Positions 34,249-45,258 are shown, counted from the first letter of the stretch. The stretch is 64,000 bases of DNA from Catalinimonas niigatensis (GCF_030506285.1 NZ_CP119422.1:2170001-2234000); one strand, 5' to 3'. Made by a program: numbers and translations. Notes: generated from the sequence alone by a model not told the origin.

Positions 34249-35196
34249 ATGGAGAAGCAACAAATTGCCGTCATTGATTTAGGCACAAATACTTTTCATT
34301 TGCTTATTGTAAGCATTGATGAACATCAGCATTTTCATCTGCTTCACCGTGAACGGAAAGCTGTAATGATTGGTAGAGGTGGTATTAATCTGGGATTGAT
34401 CAAGGAAGAAGCACAGCTTAGGGCATTGGCTGCCCTTGATCAGTTTAAAGAAGTAATTGATCAGTATCAGGTTGAGCATGTAGTAGCCACTGCTACAAGT
34501 GCTTTTCGTAATGCGCATAACGGACAGGAACTTGCTGACCGGATATATAAGGCTACAGGTATTTTTATTGATATTATTTCCGGAGATACTGAAGCTGATT
34601 ATATTTTTCATGGCGTGAAAGCAGCTATGCGCCTACAGGATGAAAAAGCGCTGATCATGGATATAGGGGGTGGTAGTGTTGAGTTTATCATTTGTAATGC
34701 TGATTGTGTTTTATGGAAGTATAGTTTTGAAATTGGAGCACAGCGCTTGCTCGATCGTTTTCAGATTGAAGATCCAATCTCGCAGGAAAATATACATGAT
34801 CTCTTACAATACTTTGATGAGGAACTATTAAGTTTGACAACAGCAGTTAGTAAATATAAGCCTGACACATTGATCGGCGCATCAGGTACTTTTGATACGC
34901 TAAGCGATATTTATGTAATTAGAGAGACTATTTCTGTTGATCCAGATGCTTCGGAATTACCCTTATCTTATGAACATTATATAGGTATTCATCAGGAGCT
35001 TAATCAAAAGAATCATGAACAACGGCTAAAAATCCCAGGAATGGTAGATATGAGAGCAGACATGATTGTAGTCGCTTCATGGCTTATCCATTTTGTATTG
35101 GAAAAATATCATATACGTCAAATTCGTGTATCTGCCTATGCACTGAAAGAAGGTTTGCTCCAATGTGCTACTAAACAGCTAATTGCCAACCAGTAA
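34249..35196 (+). CDS. Exopolyphosphatase/guanosine pentaphosphatase (Ppx/GppA family)
   Basis: 315 residues from ATG 34249; the longer frame to 34009 would run back through the carboxylase gene and is not used. The ASKHA fold begins [14 protein letters not shown] (6-19), with Asp10 in the phosphate-1 loop. Further motifs are [10 protein letters not shown]-like [11 protein letters not shown] and [14 protein letters not shown]. At this length it is the short two-domain form, without the C-terminal HD domain. Members hydrolyse polyphosphate or pppGpp. It is followed after 7 bp by the Ldh2-type gene, so the two are probably co-transcribed. Confidence 0.88.
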   Translation: MEKQQIAVIDLGTNTFHLLIVSIDEHQHFHLLHRERKAVMIGRGGINLGLIKEEAQLRALAALDQFKEVIDQYQVEHVVATATSAFRNAHNGQELADRIYKATGIFIDIISGDTEADYIFHGVKAAMRLQDEKALIMDIGGGSVEFIICNADCVLWKYSFEIGAQRLLDRFQIEDPISQENIHDLLQYFDEELLSLTTAVSKYKPDTLIGASGTFDTLSDIYVIRETISVDPDASELPLSYEHYIGIHQELNQKNHEQRLKIPGMVDMRADMIVVASWLIHFVLEKYHIRQIRVSAYALKEGLLQCATKQLIANQ

Positions 35197-35203
35197 CCTA
35201 TAC

Positions 35204-36283
35204 ATGCCACACTTTACCTATACTGACCTCCATACTTTCACATATAACATTTTCAAAAAAATGGGCTGCCCCTCCCATGATGCAGAACTGGCAGCTGATG
35301 TTTTACTAAAGGCAGATCTTAGAGGCGTAGATTCTCATGGAGTAGCTCGTCTGGTAGGTTACGTGAGGCTATGGGAAAAGAAGAGGATCAATGTAAGGCC
35401 AGCCATTCAAATCGTACATGAAACTCCTAGTACTGCTGTGATTGATGGAGATGGAGGATTAGGTTTGTTGGTGGCTCCTTTTGCAATGAAAGTGGCCATG
35501 GAAAAAGCTCACTCAGCGGGCACAGGATGGGTAAGTGTAAGAAATTCCAACCATTTTGGTATTGCAGGATATCATGCAATGATGTCTTTGGAAAAAGATA
35601 TGATCGGGCTGGCGATGACTAATGCCAGCCCATTGGTAGCTCCAACGTTTGCTACGGAACGAATGCTAGGAACTAACCCTATTGCTGTGGCTATTCCGGC
35701 AGATCAGCAACCTCCTTTTGTAGCCGATTTTGCTACAACTACTGCTGCTAATGGAAAACTGGAGATGCTTCAACGAAAAAACGAGCAAGCTCCCCTGGGT
35801 TGGGTACAGGATATGCAAGGTAATGCTTCTACTAATCCCCATGAACTTTCAAAAGGCGGAGCTTTGCTGCCTCTAGGCAGTGATCGTGACAGAGGTAGCC
35901 ACAAAGGCTATTGTCTGGGTTCTATCGTTGATATTTTTTCCGCAGTGTTTTCAGGAGCTAATTATGGTCCCTGGGTGCCTCCCTTCGTTAGCTTTCTCCC
36001 TTTAAGCAAAGATCCGGTAGGAGAAGGAATTGGTCACTTTTTAGGTGCTATGCGAATAGATGCTTTTCGTCCTGCAGATGAGTTCAAAAGGAATATGGAT
36101 CAATGGATTGCTCGTTTTCGTTCAGCCACGCCAGTCGCTGATCAGGAGAGAGTATTGATTCCCGGAGACCCGGAGCGTGAGATGGAAAGTATACGGCTGA
36201 AAGAAGGTATTCCTCTGTTAGAACCGATAGTGGAAGATCTGACAGCACTGGCAAAAAGATTTGATATGAGTTTTATAGAGTAA
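35204..36283 (+). CDS. Ldh2/malate-lactate dehydrogenase family oxidoreductase (paralogue 2)
   Basis: 359 residues from ATG 35204, 7 bp after the Ppx stop. A TTG at 35183 in the same frame would overlap ppx and is less likely. It shares DLRGVDSHGVARL (38-50, His45), SNHFGIAGYH (N116/H117), RMLGTNPIA, GSHKGY and PGDPE with the copy at 13310-14416. It is a distinct paralogue, not a recent duplicate, since most surface residues differ. It overlaps the convergent beta-barrel gene by 11 bp. Confidence 0.9.
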   Translation: MPHFTYTDLHTFTYNIFKKMGCPSHDAELAADVLLKADLRGVDSHGVARLVGYVRLWEKKRINVRPAIQIVHETPSTAVIDGDGGLGLLVAPFAMKVAMEKAHSAGTGWVSVRNSNHFGIAGYHAMMSLEKDMIGLAMTNASPLVAPTFATERMLGTNPIAVAIPADQQPPFVADFATTTAANGKLEMLQRKNEQAPLGWVQDMQGNASTNPHELSKGGALLPLGSDRDRGSHKGYCLGSIVDIFSAVFSGANYGPWVPPFVSFLPLSKDPVGEGIGHFLGAMRIDAFRPADEFKRNMDQWIARFRSATPVADQERVLIPGDPEREMESIRLKEGIPLLEPIVEDLTALAKRFDMSFIE

Positions 36284-36830
36284 AGCCTACATTCAATACC
36301 CAGGGACTGTTATAAGGAGAGCGGACATTGTCGTGTAGTAAGTTGTACATGGCTGACAATAAAATTGCTCCCCGTCTTCCTAAAGGTTGGTATAGCCCTC
36401 CTCCTACAAAAAAGCCAGACACCCAATCTCTTCTAATGCTTACATCACCATTAACTGAAACAGGATAATACTGAGTGTTGAGACTTTCATATTGAGTTTG
36501 AGCAAAAAACTGGCTTCCGATTAGATAACGGGCAAAAGCACTTCCACCATAAATACTACTTCCTTCAAACCCTCTTACTTTCAAATATCGATAAGTAAAT
36601 CCTGGGCCAGCGGTTAATTTGTCAGTAAAGCGATAACCAATCATGGGGGAAATATCAATATAGGTAACAGTACCAAACTGCAAGCCAAAATTACCTCCTA
36701 CAGTGATCTTATCCCACAGTGCTCCACTGTTATCAGTTCCTCTCCTATTTTCTTCTTGTATATCCTCTTCTTGCGCAAATGAAAAAAAACTGAGTAGACA
36801 AAAAACAAAAGTAAAATATACGCTTTTCAT
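36273..36830 (-). CDS. Putative outer-membrane beta-barrel protein
   Basis: 185 residues. The signal peptide ends SFAQ at about 20. An acidic linker (EEDIQEENRRG) is followed by amphipathic, Gly- and aromatic-rich strands (TVGGNFGLQFG, GPGFTYRYLKV, VSGFFVGGGLYQPLG) ending WVLNVGFTL, a C-terminal beta-signal with a hydrophobic last residue. Size fits a small barrel of about eight strands. No specific family is recognised. It follows the FtsB-like gene by 10 bp. Confidence 0.75.
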   Translation of the reverse strand: MKSVYFTFVFCLLSFFSFAQEEDIQEENRRGTDNSGALWDKITVGGNFGLQFGTVTYIDISPMIGYRFTDKLTAGPGFTYRYLKVRGFEGSSIYGGSAFARYLIGSQFFAQTQYESLNTQYYPVSVNGDVSIRRDWVSGFFVGGGLYQPLGRRGAILLSAMYNLLHDNVRSPYNSPWVLNVGFTL

Positions 36831-36840
36831 ATATATTTTT

Positions 36841-37137
36841 TTACTGCTTTACTATGACGTACACATCTTCATTAGGCTTCTTCATTAAATACTTTTCACG
36901 CGCAAATTTTTCAAGCAACTCATCATTACTTAAAAGCTCTTCCCGGTCTTTCTCTACCTGATTTATTTTTTCCTGATAAAATTCCTTCTCCCTTTCTAAT
37001 GCATCAAGCTTTCTTGTCAAGGTTATTTGCGTGCCTATGTCATTTGTATCCAGAAAAAGCATCCAAATGACAAAGCCTAAGGTGAAAAGAAAGTAAAAAC
37101 TCTTAATGAATTTCGGCACTTTGTTGAAAAGGTTCAT
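36841..37137 (-). CDS. FtsB/DivIC-family septum formation initiator
   Basis: 98 residues. A short cytosolic N-terminus is followed by one membrane helix (about 13-28) and then a coiled coil (about 38-70, LTRKLDALEREKEFYQEKIN). The ending NDELLEKFAREKYLMKKPNEDVYVI is diagnostic for the FtsB/DivIC family. It should act in the divisome with FtsL and FtsQ-like partners. Position near eno is the same as in many other bacteria, where ftsB follows eno. The beta-barrel gene lies 10 bp downstream. Confidence 0.87.
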   Translation of the reverse strand: MNLFNKVPKFIKSFYFLFTLGFVIWMLFLDTNDIGTQITLTRKLDALEREKEFYQEKINQVEKDREELLSNDELLEKFAREKYLMKKPNEDVYVIVKQ

Positions 37138-37190
37138 GCATAGCCATTTTGTATGTAAACGAATAGCAAAGTAAATTGATTACATCTACT

Positions 37191-37227
37191 AAAAAAAAGA
37201 AAATGCAACCCATGTATGAATTGCATT
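37191..37227 (-). terminator. Intrinsic terminator of eno
   Basis: On the minus strand AATGCAA (37227-37221 complement) pairs with TTGCATT (37208-37202) around a 12-nt loop. A T-rich tract follows to 37191. It lies about 35 bp past the eno stop and separates eno from ftsB. Confidence 0.6.
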
Positions 37228-37263
37228 AATCTAATCAATTTTATGCTGATTTACTTAAGGCTC

Positions 37264-38550
<1,287 letters not shown>

Positions 38551-38598
38551 TTAGTACGCTACGTAAGATTATGGCGTGAATTTACAGATTGTAATTAA

Positions 38599-39699
38599 TT
38601 ATGTGTTCATCAATTCCAGGAATTGATCAAAAAGATATCTTGAGTCATGAGGACCTGGAGATGATTCGGGATGATACTGCACAGAAAATGCTTTGCGATC
38701 CAGCATTTTGATTCCAGCCACCGTATTATCATTCAAGTTAATATGGGTAATCTTAAGATTTCTATTTTTCTCAGATTCTTCCAAATTTACTGAAAACCCA
38801 TGGTTTTGAGAAGTAACTTCACTTTTACCTGACTCCAGATTTTTTACCGGATGATTAAGACCCCTATGTCCATGATGCATTTTATAGGTTGAAATATCGT
38901 TTGCTCTAGCCAGTATCTGATGTCCCAGACAAATACCAAAGAGAGGACGATCGTCTTTCAGAATGTTCTTCACAGTTTCTACAGCATATTCCATAGCTCC
39001 AGGATCTCCAGGTCCATTAGACACAAAGTATCCGTCAGGATTCCAGGCTTTCATTTGTTCATACGTCGTTTTAGCTGGAAATACTTTACAATAACATCCC
39101 CTTTCAGCCAGATTCTTCAAAATGCTCGTTTTGATTCCTAGGTCAAGCACTGCTACTCTCTTAGGAGCACTCTCATGGCCCGCAAAATATTCTTCTTGTG
39201 TACTTACTTGAGAAGATAATTCCAATCCATCCATAGAAGGAACTTCATCCAAAACCTTTTTCAATTCCTCTAAATCTGTAATTTCCGAAGAGATCACAGC
39301 ATTCATCGCTCCTTTAGAACGGATATGTCTTACCAGTTTTCTTGTATCTATATCAGCGATTCCTACTATTCCTGACTTTTCCAAATAATACTGTAGATCA
39401 TGGTCCGCCTTTTCCCTGCTATAAATATCGGAGAAACTATTGACTACTAAAGCACTGATTTTAGGAGTATTTGATTCTTGTTCTACATCTAATACTCCAT
39501 AGTTTCCTATATGTGAAGTGGTATTTACAATAATTTGTCCATAATAAGAAGGGTCAGTATAGATCTCTTGATATCCGGACATACCTGTATTAAAGCAGAT
39601 TTCTCCACCTTTAGTCCCTATTTTTCCGATGGCCTTTCCCTGATAATAGGTTCCATCTTCTAAAAGTAAAATGGCTGGCGCTTTTTTAACGAGCTTCAT
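38599..39699 (-). CDS. carA: Carbamoyl phosphate synthase small subunit
   Basis: 366 residues. The glutaminase subunit supplies ammonia for carbamoyl phosphate in arginine and pyrimidine synthesis. The class I amidotransferase triad is C257 (GICLGH), H343 and E345 (YHPES). The N-terminal CPSase domain (LLLEDGTYYQGKAIG onwards) is complete. No carB is adjacent. The ATG lies only 32 bp after the strong terminator that follows rplQ, with no clear promoter in between. Confidence 0.97.
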   Translation of the reverse strand: MKLVKKAPAILLLEDGTYYQGKAIGKIGTKGGEICFNTGMSGYQEIYTDPSYYGQIIVNTTSHIGNYGVLDVEQESNTPKISALVVNSFSDIYSREKADHDLQYYLEKSGIVGIADIDTRKLVRHIRSKGAMNAVISSEITDLEELKKVLDEVPSMDGLELSSQVSTQEEYFAGHESAPKRVAVLDLGIKTSILKNLAERGCYCKVFPAKTTYEQMKAWNPDGYFVSNGPGDPGAMEYAVETVKNILKDDRPLFGICLGHQILARANDISTYKMHHGHRGLNHPVKNLESGKSEVTSQNHGFSVNLEESEKNRNLKITHINLNDNTVAGIKMLDRKAFSVQYHPESSPGPHDSRYLFDQFLELMNT

Positions 39700-39731
39700 A
39701 GGTATTTTAATAATTTTAAGGATAATATTAT

Positions 39732-39775
39732 AAAAAAAAAGGGATTAAGCTGCGTTTAACAAACAGCTTAATCCC
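39732..39775 (-). terminator. Strong intrinsic terminator after rplQ
   Basis: A perfect 12-bp stem, GGGATTAAGCTG (39741-39752) against CAGCTTAATCCC (39764-39775), with an 11-nt loop. On the minus strand nine T residues follow. It is the clearest terminator in the window and closes the ribosomal protein cluster. Confidence 0.9.
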
Positions 39776-39796
39776 CTGTAAAAGAATAGTAAGATA

Positions 39797-40441
39797 TTAT
39801 TTGTCTTCTTTTTCTTCTGATTCACTTGAACCTTCAGATTTATCTGAATGATCACCTTTTACCTTTTTAGCCTCTTCTTCCGTTTCAGAAGACTGGTCTT
39901 TAGCTTCAACTTCTGGAGCTTCTTCAGCAGCAGCCTCTTCTTTAGTTTTTTCCTTAGCAGCCGCTGCTACTGGCTTAGCTTCTTGAGTAGTTTCTGCTGT
40001 CTTATCCTTTTTAGTGCCAGACCCCGCCCTGCGGCTTCTTCTTGTACGAGTCTTTTTAGTAGAATCTTCCTGTTGGTAAACTTCATTGAAATCCACCAAT
40101 TCTATTAAACACATATCTGCATTATCTCCCAGACGATTACCAAGCTTAATAATACGAGTATACCCGCCTGGTCTATCTGCTACTTTTTCTGCAACCTCGT
40201 TAAAAAGTACATGTGCTGAAGTCTTATCTTGAAGATAAGAGAACACAACTCTTCTGGAGTGTGTAGTATCAGATTTTGATTTAGTAATCAAAGGCTCTAC
40301 ATACATTTTCAAAGCTTTTGCCTTGGCTATGGTTGTAGTGATTCGTTTGTTGAGAATCAAAGACGTAGCCATATTTGCCAACATCGCCTTACGATGCGGA
40401 GCAGTTCGTCCTAAATGATTAAATTTCTTTGCGTGTCTCAT
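39797..40441 (-). CDS. rplQ: 50S ribosomal protein L17 with acidic/Ala-rich tail
   Basis: 214 residues. The conserved L17 core occupies about 1-120 ([20 protein letters not shown], then [20 protein letters not shown]). The remaining 90 or so residues are low-complexity Lys, Ala, Glu and Ser (for example [17 protein letters not shown]) and are absent from the roughly 127-residue enteric protein. It is last in the alpha-type operon, 41 bp after rpoA. Confidence 0.96.
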   Translation of the reverse strand: MRHAKKFNHLGRTAPHRKAMLANMATSLILNKRITTTIAKAKALKMYVEPLITKSKSDTTHSRRVVFSYLQDKTSAHVLFNEVAEKVADRPGGYTRIIKLGNRLGDNADMCLIELVDFNEVYQQEDSTKKTRTRRSRRAGSGTKKDKTAETTQEAKPVAAAAKEKTKEEAAAEEAPEVEAKDQSSETEEEAKKVKGDHSDKSEGSSESEEKEDK

Positions 40442-40482
40442 TACTTCCTTACTATTTTCAGCTAATGGCTTCTTCTATGAGG

Positions 40483-41475
40483 TTAATCTTCTTCCAATTT
40501 ATATTTACTTACATCCATCCCGAATGTTAAGTTCTTGTCAGCTATAAGTTGCTCCAATTCTGCCAATGATTTTTTTCCGAAATTACGAAATTTCATCATG
40601 TCAGAAATTTCTAGTTGAGCCAAATCTCCCAAGGTTTTCACATCGGCTGCTTTCAGACAGTTGTAAGCACGTACAGAAAGATCCAAATCATTTAAAGGAG
40701 TTTTCAATAACTTTCTCATGTGCAACATTTCCTCATCCACTGTATCCGGCTCTCCCTGTTGAGGCATTTCTAAGATCATATTCTGATCTGAGAACAACAT
40801 GAAATGTTTGATCAAAATATTAGCTGCTCCTTTCAATGCATCTTCAGGATGTATAGAACCATCAGTCTCAATATCTAAAATGAGTTGCTCATAGTCAGTA
40901 CGCTGTTCCACCCTGGTATTCTCGACGCTAAACTTAACATTCTTAATGGGAGTGAAAATAGAGTCAATGGCTATGATTCCAAAACTTTGATCATTTTGCT
41001 TATTATCATCTGAAGGTACATATCCCCTGCCTTTCTCCACGTACAGTTCAATCTCAATATCTACAGATTCATCTAAATGACAAATCACATGTTCAGGATT
41101 AAGTACTTCAAAAGAAGTAACATATTTCTGAATATCAGCTCCTGTAAAAGTAGTTTGATTCTTAATTGGAATCACAATTTTGTTATCCACAAAATCTTCC
41201 GCTACTTTTTTGAAACGAACCATCTTGAGGTTCAATATGATCTCAGATACATCTTCTACAATTCCTTCTACTGTAGAAAACTCATGCATTACACTAGGAA
41301 CTTTAACGCCTGTGACAGCATAACCTTCAAGTGAGGATAATAAAATTCTTCTTAGCGCATTACCAACAGTGACCCCATAACCTCTTTCCAGTGGTTTGAA
41401 AGTAAACAGACCATGAAAATTGTCTGCTTTTTCCATGACCACCTTTTCAGGCATTTGAAATGCTAGTATTGACAT
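40483..41475 (-). CDS. rpoA: RNA polymerase alpha subunit
   Basis: 330 residues. The N-terminal dimerisation domain (about 1-235) includes GNALRRILLSSLEGYAVTG. A linker leads to the C-terminal domain (about 260-330) with LSVRAYNCLKAADVKTLGDL and FRNFGKKSLAELEQLI, the helices that touch DNA and activators. It lies 44 bp after rpsD and 41 bp before rplQ. Confidence 0.98.
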   Translation of the reverse strand: MSILAFQMPEKVVMEKADNFHGLFTFKPLERGYGVTVGNALRRILLSSLEGYAVTGVKVPSVMHEFSTVEGIVEDVSEIILNLKMVRFKKVAEDFVDNKIVIPIKNQTTFTGADIQKYVTSFEVLNPEHVICHLDESVDIEIELYVEKGRGYVPSDDNKQNDQSFGIIAIDSIFTPIKNVKFSVENTRVEQRTDYEQLILDIETDGSIHPEDALKGAANILIKHFMLFSDQNMILEMPQQGEPDTVDEEMLHMRKLLKTPLNDLDLSVRAYNCLKAADVKTLGDLAQLEISDMMKFRNFGKKSLAELEQLIADKNLTFGMDVSKYKLEED

Positions 41476-41519
41476 ATTTGTTAGGTATACTACGTTTAAA
41501 AATTGAGATGATAGAAAGC

Positions 41520-42125
41520 TTACTTAGAATAAAGTTCAACAATGAGTTGTTCTTGTAAGTTCTCTGGTATTTCATCTCTTTGAGGAACATTGTTAAATCG
41601 GCCTGCCATTTGTGATTTGTCCCACTCTAACCATGAAAAACGGCTGGCATTATGTGCAGCAAGACTATTGGTTATTGCTTCAAGAGATTTTGATTTTTCT
41701 CTTACACCCACCAAGTCACCTGGCTTTACTTGATAAGATGGTATATTTACAACTTCACCATTTACGGTGATATGCTTGTGTCCTACAAGTTGTCTGGCAC
41801 CTCTGCGGGTAGGGGAAATTCCTAATCTGAATACTACATTATCAAGTCTGGATTCTAATAATTGCAAAAGGATTTCTCCAGTAATGCCTTGGCTACTATT
41901 TGCTTTCTCAAAAAGATTAGCAAATTGACGCTCCAGAACACCATATGTGTATTTAGCCTTTTGCTTAGCCATCAACTGCACTGCGTATTCCGATTGTTTA
42001 CGTCTTCTTCCACGACCATGTTGCCCGGGGGGATATCCTTTCTTTTGCAGCGCTTTGCTAGGACCAAATATAGGATCATTAAACTTTCTTGCTACTTTAG
42101 ACTTAGGGCCTCTATATCTTGCCAT
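41520..42125 (-). CDS. rpsD: 30S ribosomal protein S4
   Basis: 201 residues from ATG 42125, where the family start [15 protein letters not shown] begins; the frame is open 17 codons further upstream but that part is not conserved. The S4 RNA-binding domain (about 92-155, [11 protein letters not shown]) is typical. The N-terminal region has no Cys quartet, so this is the zinc-free form. S4 is an early 16S rRNA binder and often the autoregulator of this operon. Confidence 0.97.
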   Translation of the reverse strand: MARYRGPKSKVARKFNDPIFGPSKALQKKGYPPGQHGRGRRRKQSEYAVQLMAKQKAKYTYGVLERQFANLFEKANSSQGITGEILLQLLESRLDNVVFRLGISPTRRGARQLVGHKHITVNGEVVNIPSYQVKPGDLVGVREKSKSLEAITNSLAAHNASRFSWLEWDKSQMAGRFNNVPQRDEIPENLQEQLIVELYSK

Positions 42126-42141
42126 AATAGTGTATCGTATT

Positions 42142-42534
42142 TTATACTCTTCTTCTTTTAGGTGGACGGCAACCATTGTGTGGTAGAGGAGTTACATCTT
42201 TGATCATCGTAACTTCCAAACCTGTATTTTGAAGTGTCCTGATTGCAGATTCACGTCCTGCGCCAGGGCCTTTAATAAAAACTTCTACCTTGCGCATGCC
42301 CAAATCATAGGCAGTCTGAGCACAATTTGAGGCTGCTGTCTGAGCTGCATAAGGCGTATTTTTCTTGGATCCCTTAAAGCCCATCTTACCTGCTGATGCC
42401 CAAGACACTACCTGTCCTGACATGTTGGTAATAGAGATGATGATATTGTTAAATGAGGCTTTGATATGAGCTTGTCCTGCGGACTCAACCGCTACTACTC
42501 TCTTTTTTGCCTTATCTTTTCTTTTCTGAGCCAT
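42142..42534 (-). CDS. rpsK: 30S ribosomal protein S11
   Basis: 130 residues. The core begins [19 protein letters not shown] and shows [20 protein letters not shown] and the C-terminal [13 protein letters not shown] end. S11 lines the platform of the small subunit near the mRNA exit. It lies 12 bp after rpsM and 16 bp before rpsD. Confidence 0.98.
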   Translation of the reverse strand: MAQKRKDKAKKRVVAVESAGQAHIKASFNNIIISITNMSGQVVSWASAGKMGFKGSKKNTPYAAQTAASNCAQTAYDLGMRKVEVFIKGPGAGRESAIRTLQNTGLEVTMIKDVTPLPHNGCRPPKRRRV

Positions 42535-42546
42535 AACTATTTAACT

Positions 42547-42924
42547 CTACTTAGTAGCTTTCTTTTTATTTGCGACAGTTTTACGCTTACCCTTACGTGT
42601 ACGAGCATTATTTTTGGTCTTTTGTCCTCTTACAGGAAGACCTCTACGATGTCTCAGTCCACGATAGCAACCAATATCCATTAGTCGCTTGATACTCATC
42701 TGAATCTCAGATTTAAGTACACCTTCTACTTTAAGTTCATTAGCAATAATACTACGGATAGCATTGGATTCTTCATCATCCCACTCGCCAACTTTCTTAT
42801 TCAGATCAATACCTGCCTGATTAAGAATTTTTTGAGCGGCACTTCTGCCAATGCCAAAGATATAGGTAAGCCCTATTTCTCCTCTCTTATTATCGGGGAT
42901 GTCTACGCCTGCAATTCTAGCCAT
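42547..42924 (-). CDS. rpsM: 30S ribosomal protein S13
   Basis: 125 residues, starting [20 protein letters not shown]. The helix-two-turn-helix region and the C-terminal [20 protein letters not shown] plus Lys-rich tail are standard. S13 contacts P-site tRNA and bridges to the large subunit. It begins 2 bp after rpmJ. Confidence 0.98.
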   Translation of the reverse strand: MARIAGVDIPDNKRGEIGLTYIFGIGRSAAQKILNQAGIDLNKKVGEWDDEESNAIRSIIANELKVEGVLKSEIQMSIKRLMDIGCYRGLRHRRGLPVRGQKTKNNARTRKGKRKTVANKKKATK

Positions 42925-42926
42925 AA

Positions 42927-43043
42927 TTATCCTTGTCTTTGCTTAAATCTGGGATTCTTCTTATTAATGATATACAATTTTCCTTTCCTTCTGACAATTT
43001 TGCAGTCGGAACTACGCTTTTTAATAGATGCTTTTACTTTCAT
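42927..43043 (-). CDS. rpmJ: 50S ribosomal protein L36, zinc-free form
   Basis: This 38-residue gene fits exactly between infA (3 bp) and rpsM (2 bp). The sequence starts [19 protein letters not shown] and ends [11 protein letters not shown], the L36 fold. Of the zinc ligands of the C-plus form (C11, C14, C27, H33) only Cys14 remains, with S11, N27 and F33 at the others. It is therefore a C-minus L36. Confidence 0.95.
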   Translation of the reverse strand: MKVKASIKKRSSDCKIVRRKGKLYIINKKNPRFKQRQG

Positions 43044-43046
43044 AGC

Positions 43047-43265
43047 TTACTTATATCTATATACTATTCTTCCTTTACTTAAATCGTAAGGTGACATTTC
43101 AAGCTTCACTCTGTCACCAGGCAATATTTTAATATAATTCATCCTCATTTTACCAGAAATATGGGCTATTACCTGGTGTCCATTTTCAAGCTCAACTCTA
43201 AACATCGCATTGGATAATGCTTCTGTAATCGTACCATCCTGCTCAATTGATGCTTGTTTCGCCAT
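43047..43265 (-). CDS. infA: Translation initiation factor IF-1
   Basis: 72 residues, the standard length. The OB-fold sequence [20 protein letters not shown] then [20 protein letters not shown] and the terminal [11 protein letters not shown] are diagnostic. IF-1 occupies the A site during initiation. It lies 37 bp after secY. No adk or map gene separates secY from infA, unlike many Firmicutes. Confidence 0.98.
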   Translation of the reverse strand: MAKQASIEQDGTITEALSNAMFRVELENGHQVIAHISGKMRMNYIKILPGDRVKLEMSPYDLSKGRIVYRYK

Positions 43266-43302
43266 ATAATACTATAAGTTTAAAAAAATAATTAAGGTTA
43301 AG

Positions 43303-44619
43303 TTAAGCTACAGCTGCATTTTCAGATCTACCCTTTAATCTTCCCGACTTCATCATTCCCTCATAATGTCTCATCAACAAATAACTTTCAATCTGCTGTA
43401 AGGTATCTAAGATTACTCCTACCATTATTAACAATGAAGTACCACCATAAAAATAGGAGAATTCAGTAGTAATACCTGCGACACTTGCTAAGGCTGGCAT
43501 CACTGCAATGAGTGCCAAAAATAAAGAACCAGGCAAAGTGATACGTGAAAGTACAGAATCTATAAACTCAGCAGTAGGCTGGCCAGGCTTAACACCCGGT
43601 ACAAAGCCACCGTTTCTTTTCATATCATCCGCAATCTGCTTTGAGTTGATCGTTATCGCAGTGTAGAAGAACGTAAAAAGTATAATTAAAATTCCAAACA
43701 CTAAATTATATTGCCAAGAAGTAAAATCGGAGAATGTACTCCCAATAGATGCGGCTATATCATTATTATCTGCCCAAATACTAGCCACTAAGCCAGGAAG
43801 AAACATCAAAGATTGAGCAAAGATAATGGGCATTACACCTGATGCATTTACTTTCAAAGGGATATATTGACGCTGCCCTCCATATACTTTGTTACCTACT
43901 ACTTGCTTTGCATACTGCACTGGAATTCTTCTTACAGCTTGTGTAAGCATAACAGCAGCCATCACAACAAAGAAAAGAGCAACAATTTCAATCACGAATA
44001 AGAGTGCTCCATTCATACCTTTGGCTAAAGCTTCTGCTACAATAGATCCCGGGAACCTTGAAATAATACCAATCATGATGAGCATGGAGATGCCATTTCC
44101 AATTCCTTTGTCTGTAATCTTCTCACCCAGCCACATGCAGAAAATAGTACCGGAGGTAAGGATGATCAAAGATGATACAGTAAAGAAAAATCTGTCAATG
44201 AGTATAGCTTCAGCTGGTACCGCATATGAAAGATAGCCGATTCCCTGACCAAAAGTAATGAAGATAGTCAGGACACGAGTAATCTGATTAATCTTCTTTC
44301 GCCCGGAATCTCCTTCTTTTTGTAATTTCTGAAAGTAGGGAACAGCTACAGTTAGTAATTGAATAACAATAGATGCCGAGATGTAAGGCATAATACCTAA
44401 GCCAAAAATAGATGCCCTTTCAAAAGCTCCTCCAAGAAATGTATCAAGTAAACCAAAAATACCCCCTGCTCCCTCTCCTAATCGAGAAGGGTCTACTCCA
44501 GGTAATACCACAAAAGATCCTAATCTAAAAATGATAAGGAACCCCAGTGTGTTCAGAATCCTGGTTCTGAGCTCTTCTATTGAAAATATATTACGTATAG
44601 TGGTAATAAATTTCTTCAT
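43303..44619 (-). CDS. secY: Preprotein translocase subunit SecY
   Basis: 438 residues from ATG 44619; the frame is open 26 codons upstream into rplO, but homology starts at MKKFITTIRNIFSIEELRTR. Ten membrane helices are evident, with the plug-region segment GGIFGLLDTFLGGAFERASIFGLGIMPYISAS-type (about 58-85). The cytosolic loops needed for SecA and ribosome contact follow. It forms the SecYEG protein-conducting channel. It begins 4 bp after rplO. Confidence 0.97.
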   Translation of the reverse strand: MKKFITTIRNIFSIEELRTRILNTLGFLIIFRLGSFVVLPGVDPSRLGEGAGGIFGLLDTFLGGAFERASIFGLGIMPYISASIVIQLLTVAVPYFQKLQKEGDSGRKKINQITRVLTIFITFGQGIGYLSYAVPAEAILIDRFFFTVSSLIILTSGTIFCMWLGEKITDKGIGNGISMLIMIGIISRFPGSIVAEALAKGMNGALLFVIEIVALFFVVMAAVMLTQAVRRIPVQYAKQVVGNKVYGGQRQYIPLKVNASGVMPIIFAQSLMFLPGLVASIWADNNDIAASIGSTFSDFTSWQYNLVFGILIILFTFFYTAITINSKQIADDMKRNGGFVPGVKPGQPTAEFIDSVLSRITLPGSLFLALIAVMPALASVAGITTEFSYFYGGTSLLIMVGVILDTLQQIESYLLMRHYEGMMKSGRLKGRSENAAVA

Positions 44620-44623
44620 GGCT

Positions 44624-45070
44624 CTAAAGTTTTTTGACTGACCCTCCTGCTGCTGATATGGCTTCTTCAGCCGATGCAGAAAAAGCATGGGCTTCAACTT
44701 CTAATTTAGCAGAAAGCTCCCCACTGCCTAAAATCTTAACTTTATCGTTCTTTCCTACTAGACCATACTTTTTTAAAGTATCTATTGACAGAGCAGTCTC
44801 CCCTATCTTTTCAGATAAAATTTGAAGCTGGCCAATATTGATGGCATTATATTCAACTCTATTAGGATTTCTAAAACCAAATTTGGGCACTCTACGCTGT
44901 AAAGGCATCTGACCACCTTCAAAACCAGCTTTTTTCTTGTAACCAGATCTTGATTTAGCTCCTTTGTGGCCTCTTGAAGCAGTACCGCCAAATCCAGAAC
45001 CGATACCTCTTCCTAATCTTTTCTTAGTCTTAACAGAACCTTTAGCAGGCTTTATTGTATGCAAATCCAT
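44624..45070 (-). CDS. rplO: 50S ribosomal protein L15
   Basis: 148 residues with the Gly/Arg/Lys-rich N-terminus (KRLGRGIGSGFGGTASRGHK at about 17-36) and the MPLQRRVPKFGF motif typical of L15. The C-terminal domain is an alpha/beta fold ending SAAGGSVKKL. It is 4 bp from both neighbours. Confidence 0.97.
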   Translation of the reverse strand: MDLHTIKPAKGSVKTKKRLGRGIGSGFGGTASRGHKGAKSRSGYKKKAGFEGGQMPLQRRVPKFGFRNPNRVEYNAINIGQLQILSEKIGETALSIDTLKKYGLVGKNDKVKILGSGELSAKLEVEAHAFSASAEEAISAAGGSVKKL

Positions 45071-45074
45071 CTAT

Positions 45075-45254
45075 TTAAGCTTCAGTAACGTTAACTAAAT
45101 GAGATACTTTAATAACCATACCGTTGATTTGAGGAGTATTTTCTACTTCAACGGTCTTATTTATTTTCCCCAAACCCAAAGCTTTTATAGTAGCCTTTTG
45201 ATTTTTAGGACGCTTTATCGCACTCTTAACCTGGGTAATTCTAATTTTTGCCAT
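45075..45254 (-). CDS. rpmD: 50S ribosomal protein L30
   Basis: 59 residues from ATG 45254 (MAKIRITQVKSAIKRPKNQK). The open frame extends 12 codons further, into rpsE, but without homology. L30 is the small protein between S5 and L15 in the spc operon. Confidence 0.96.
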   Translation of the reverse strand: MAKIRITQVKSAIKRPKNQKATIKALGLGKINKTVEVENTPQINGMVIKVSHLVNVTEA

Positions 45255-45258
45255 AATA

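Noticed and set aside
34125-34286. Upstream extension of the carboxylase beta frame to ATG 34286
   Set aside because: The added 54 residues are not family-like and cross the divergent promoter and palindrome into the Ppx gene.
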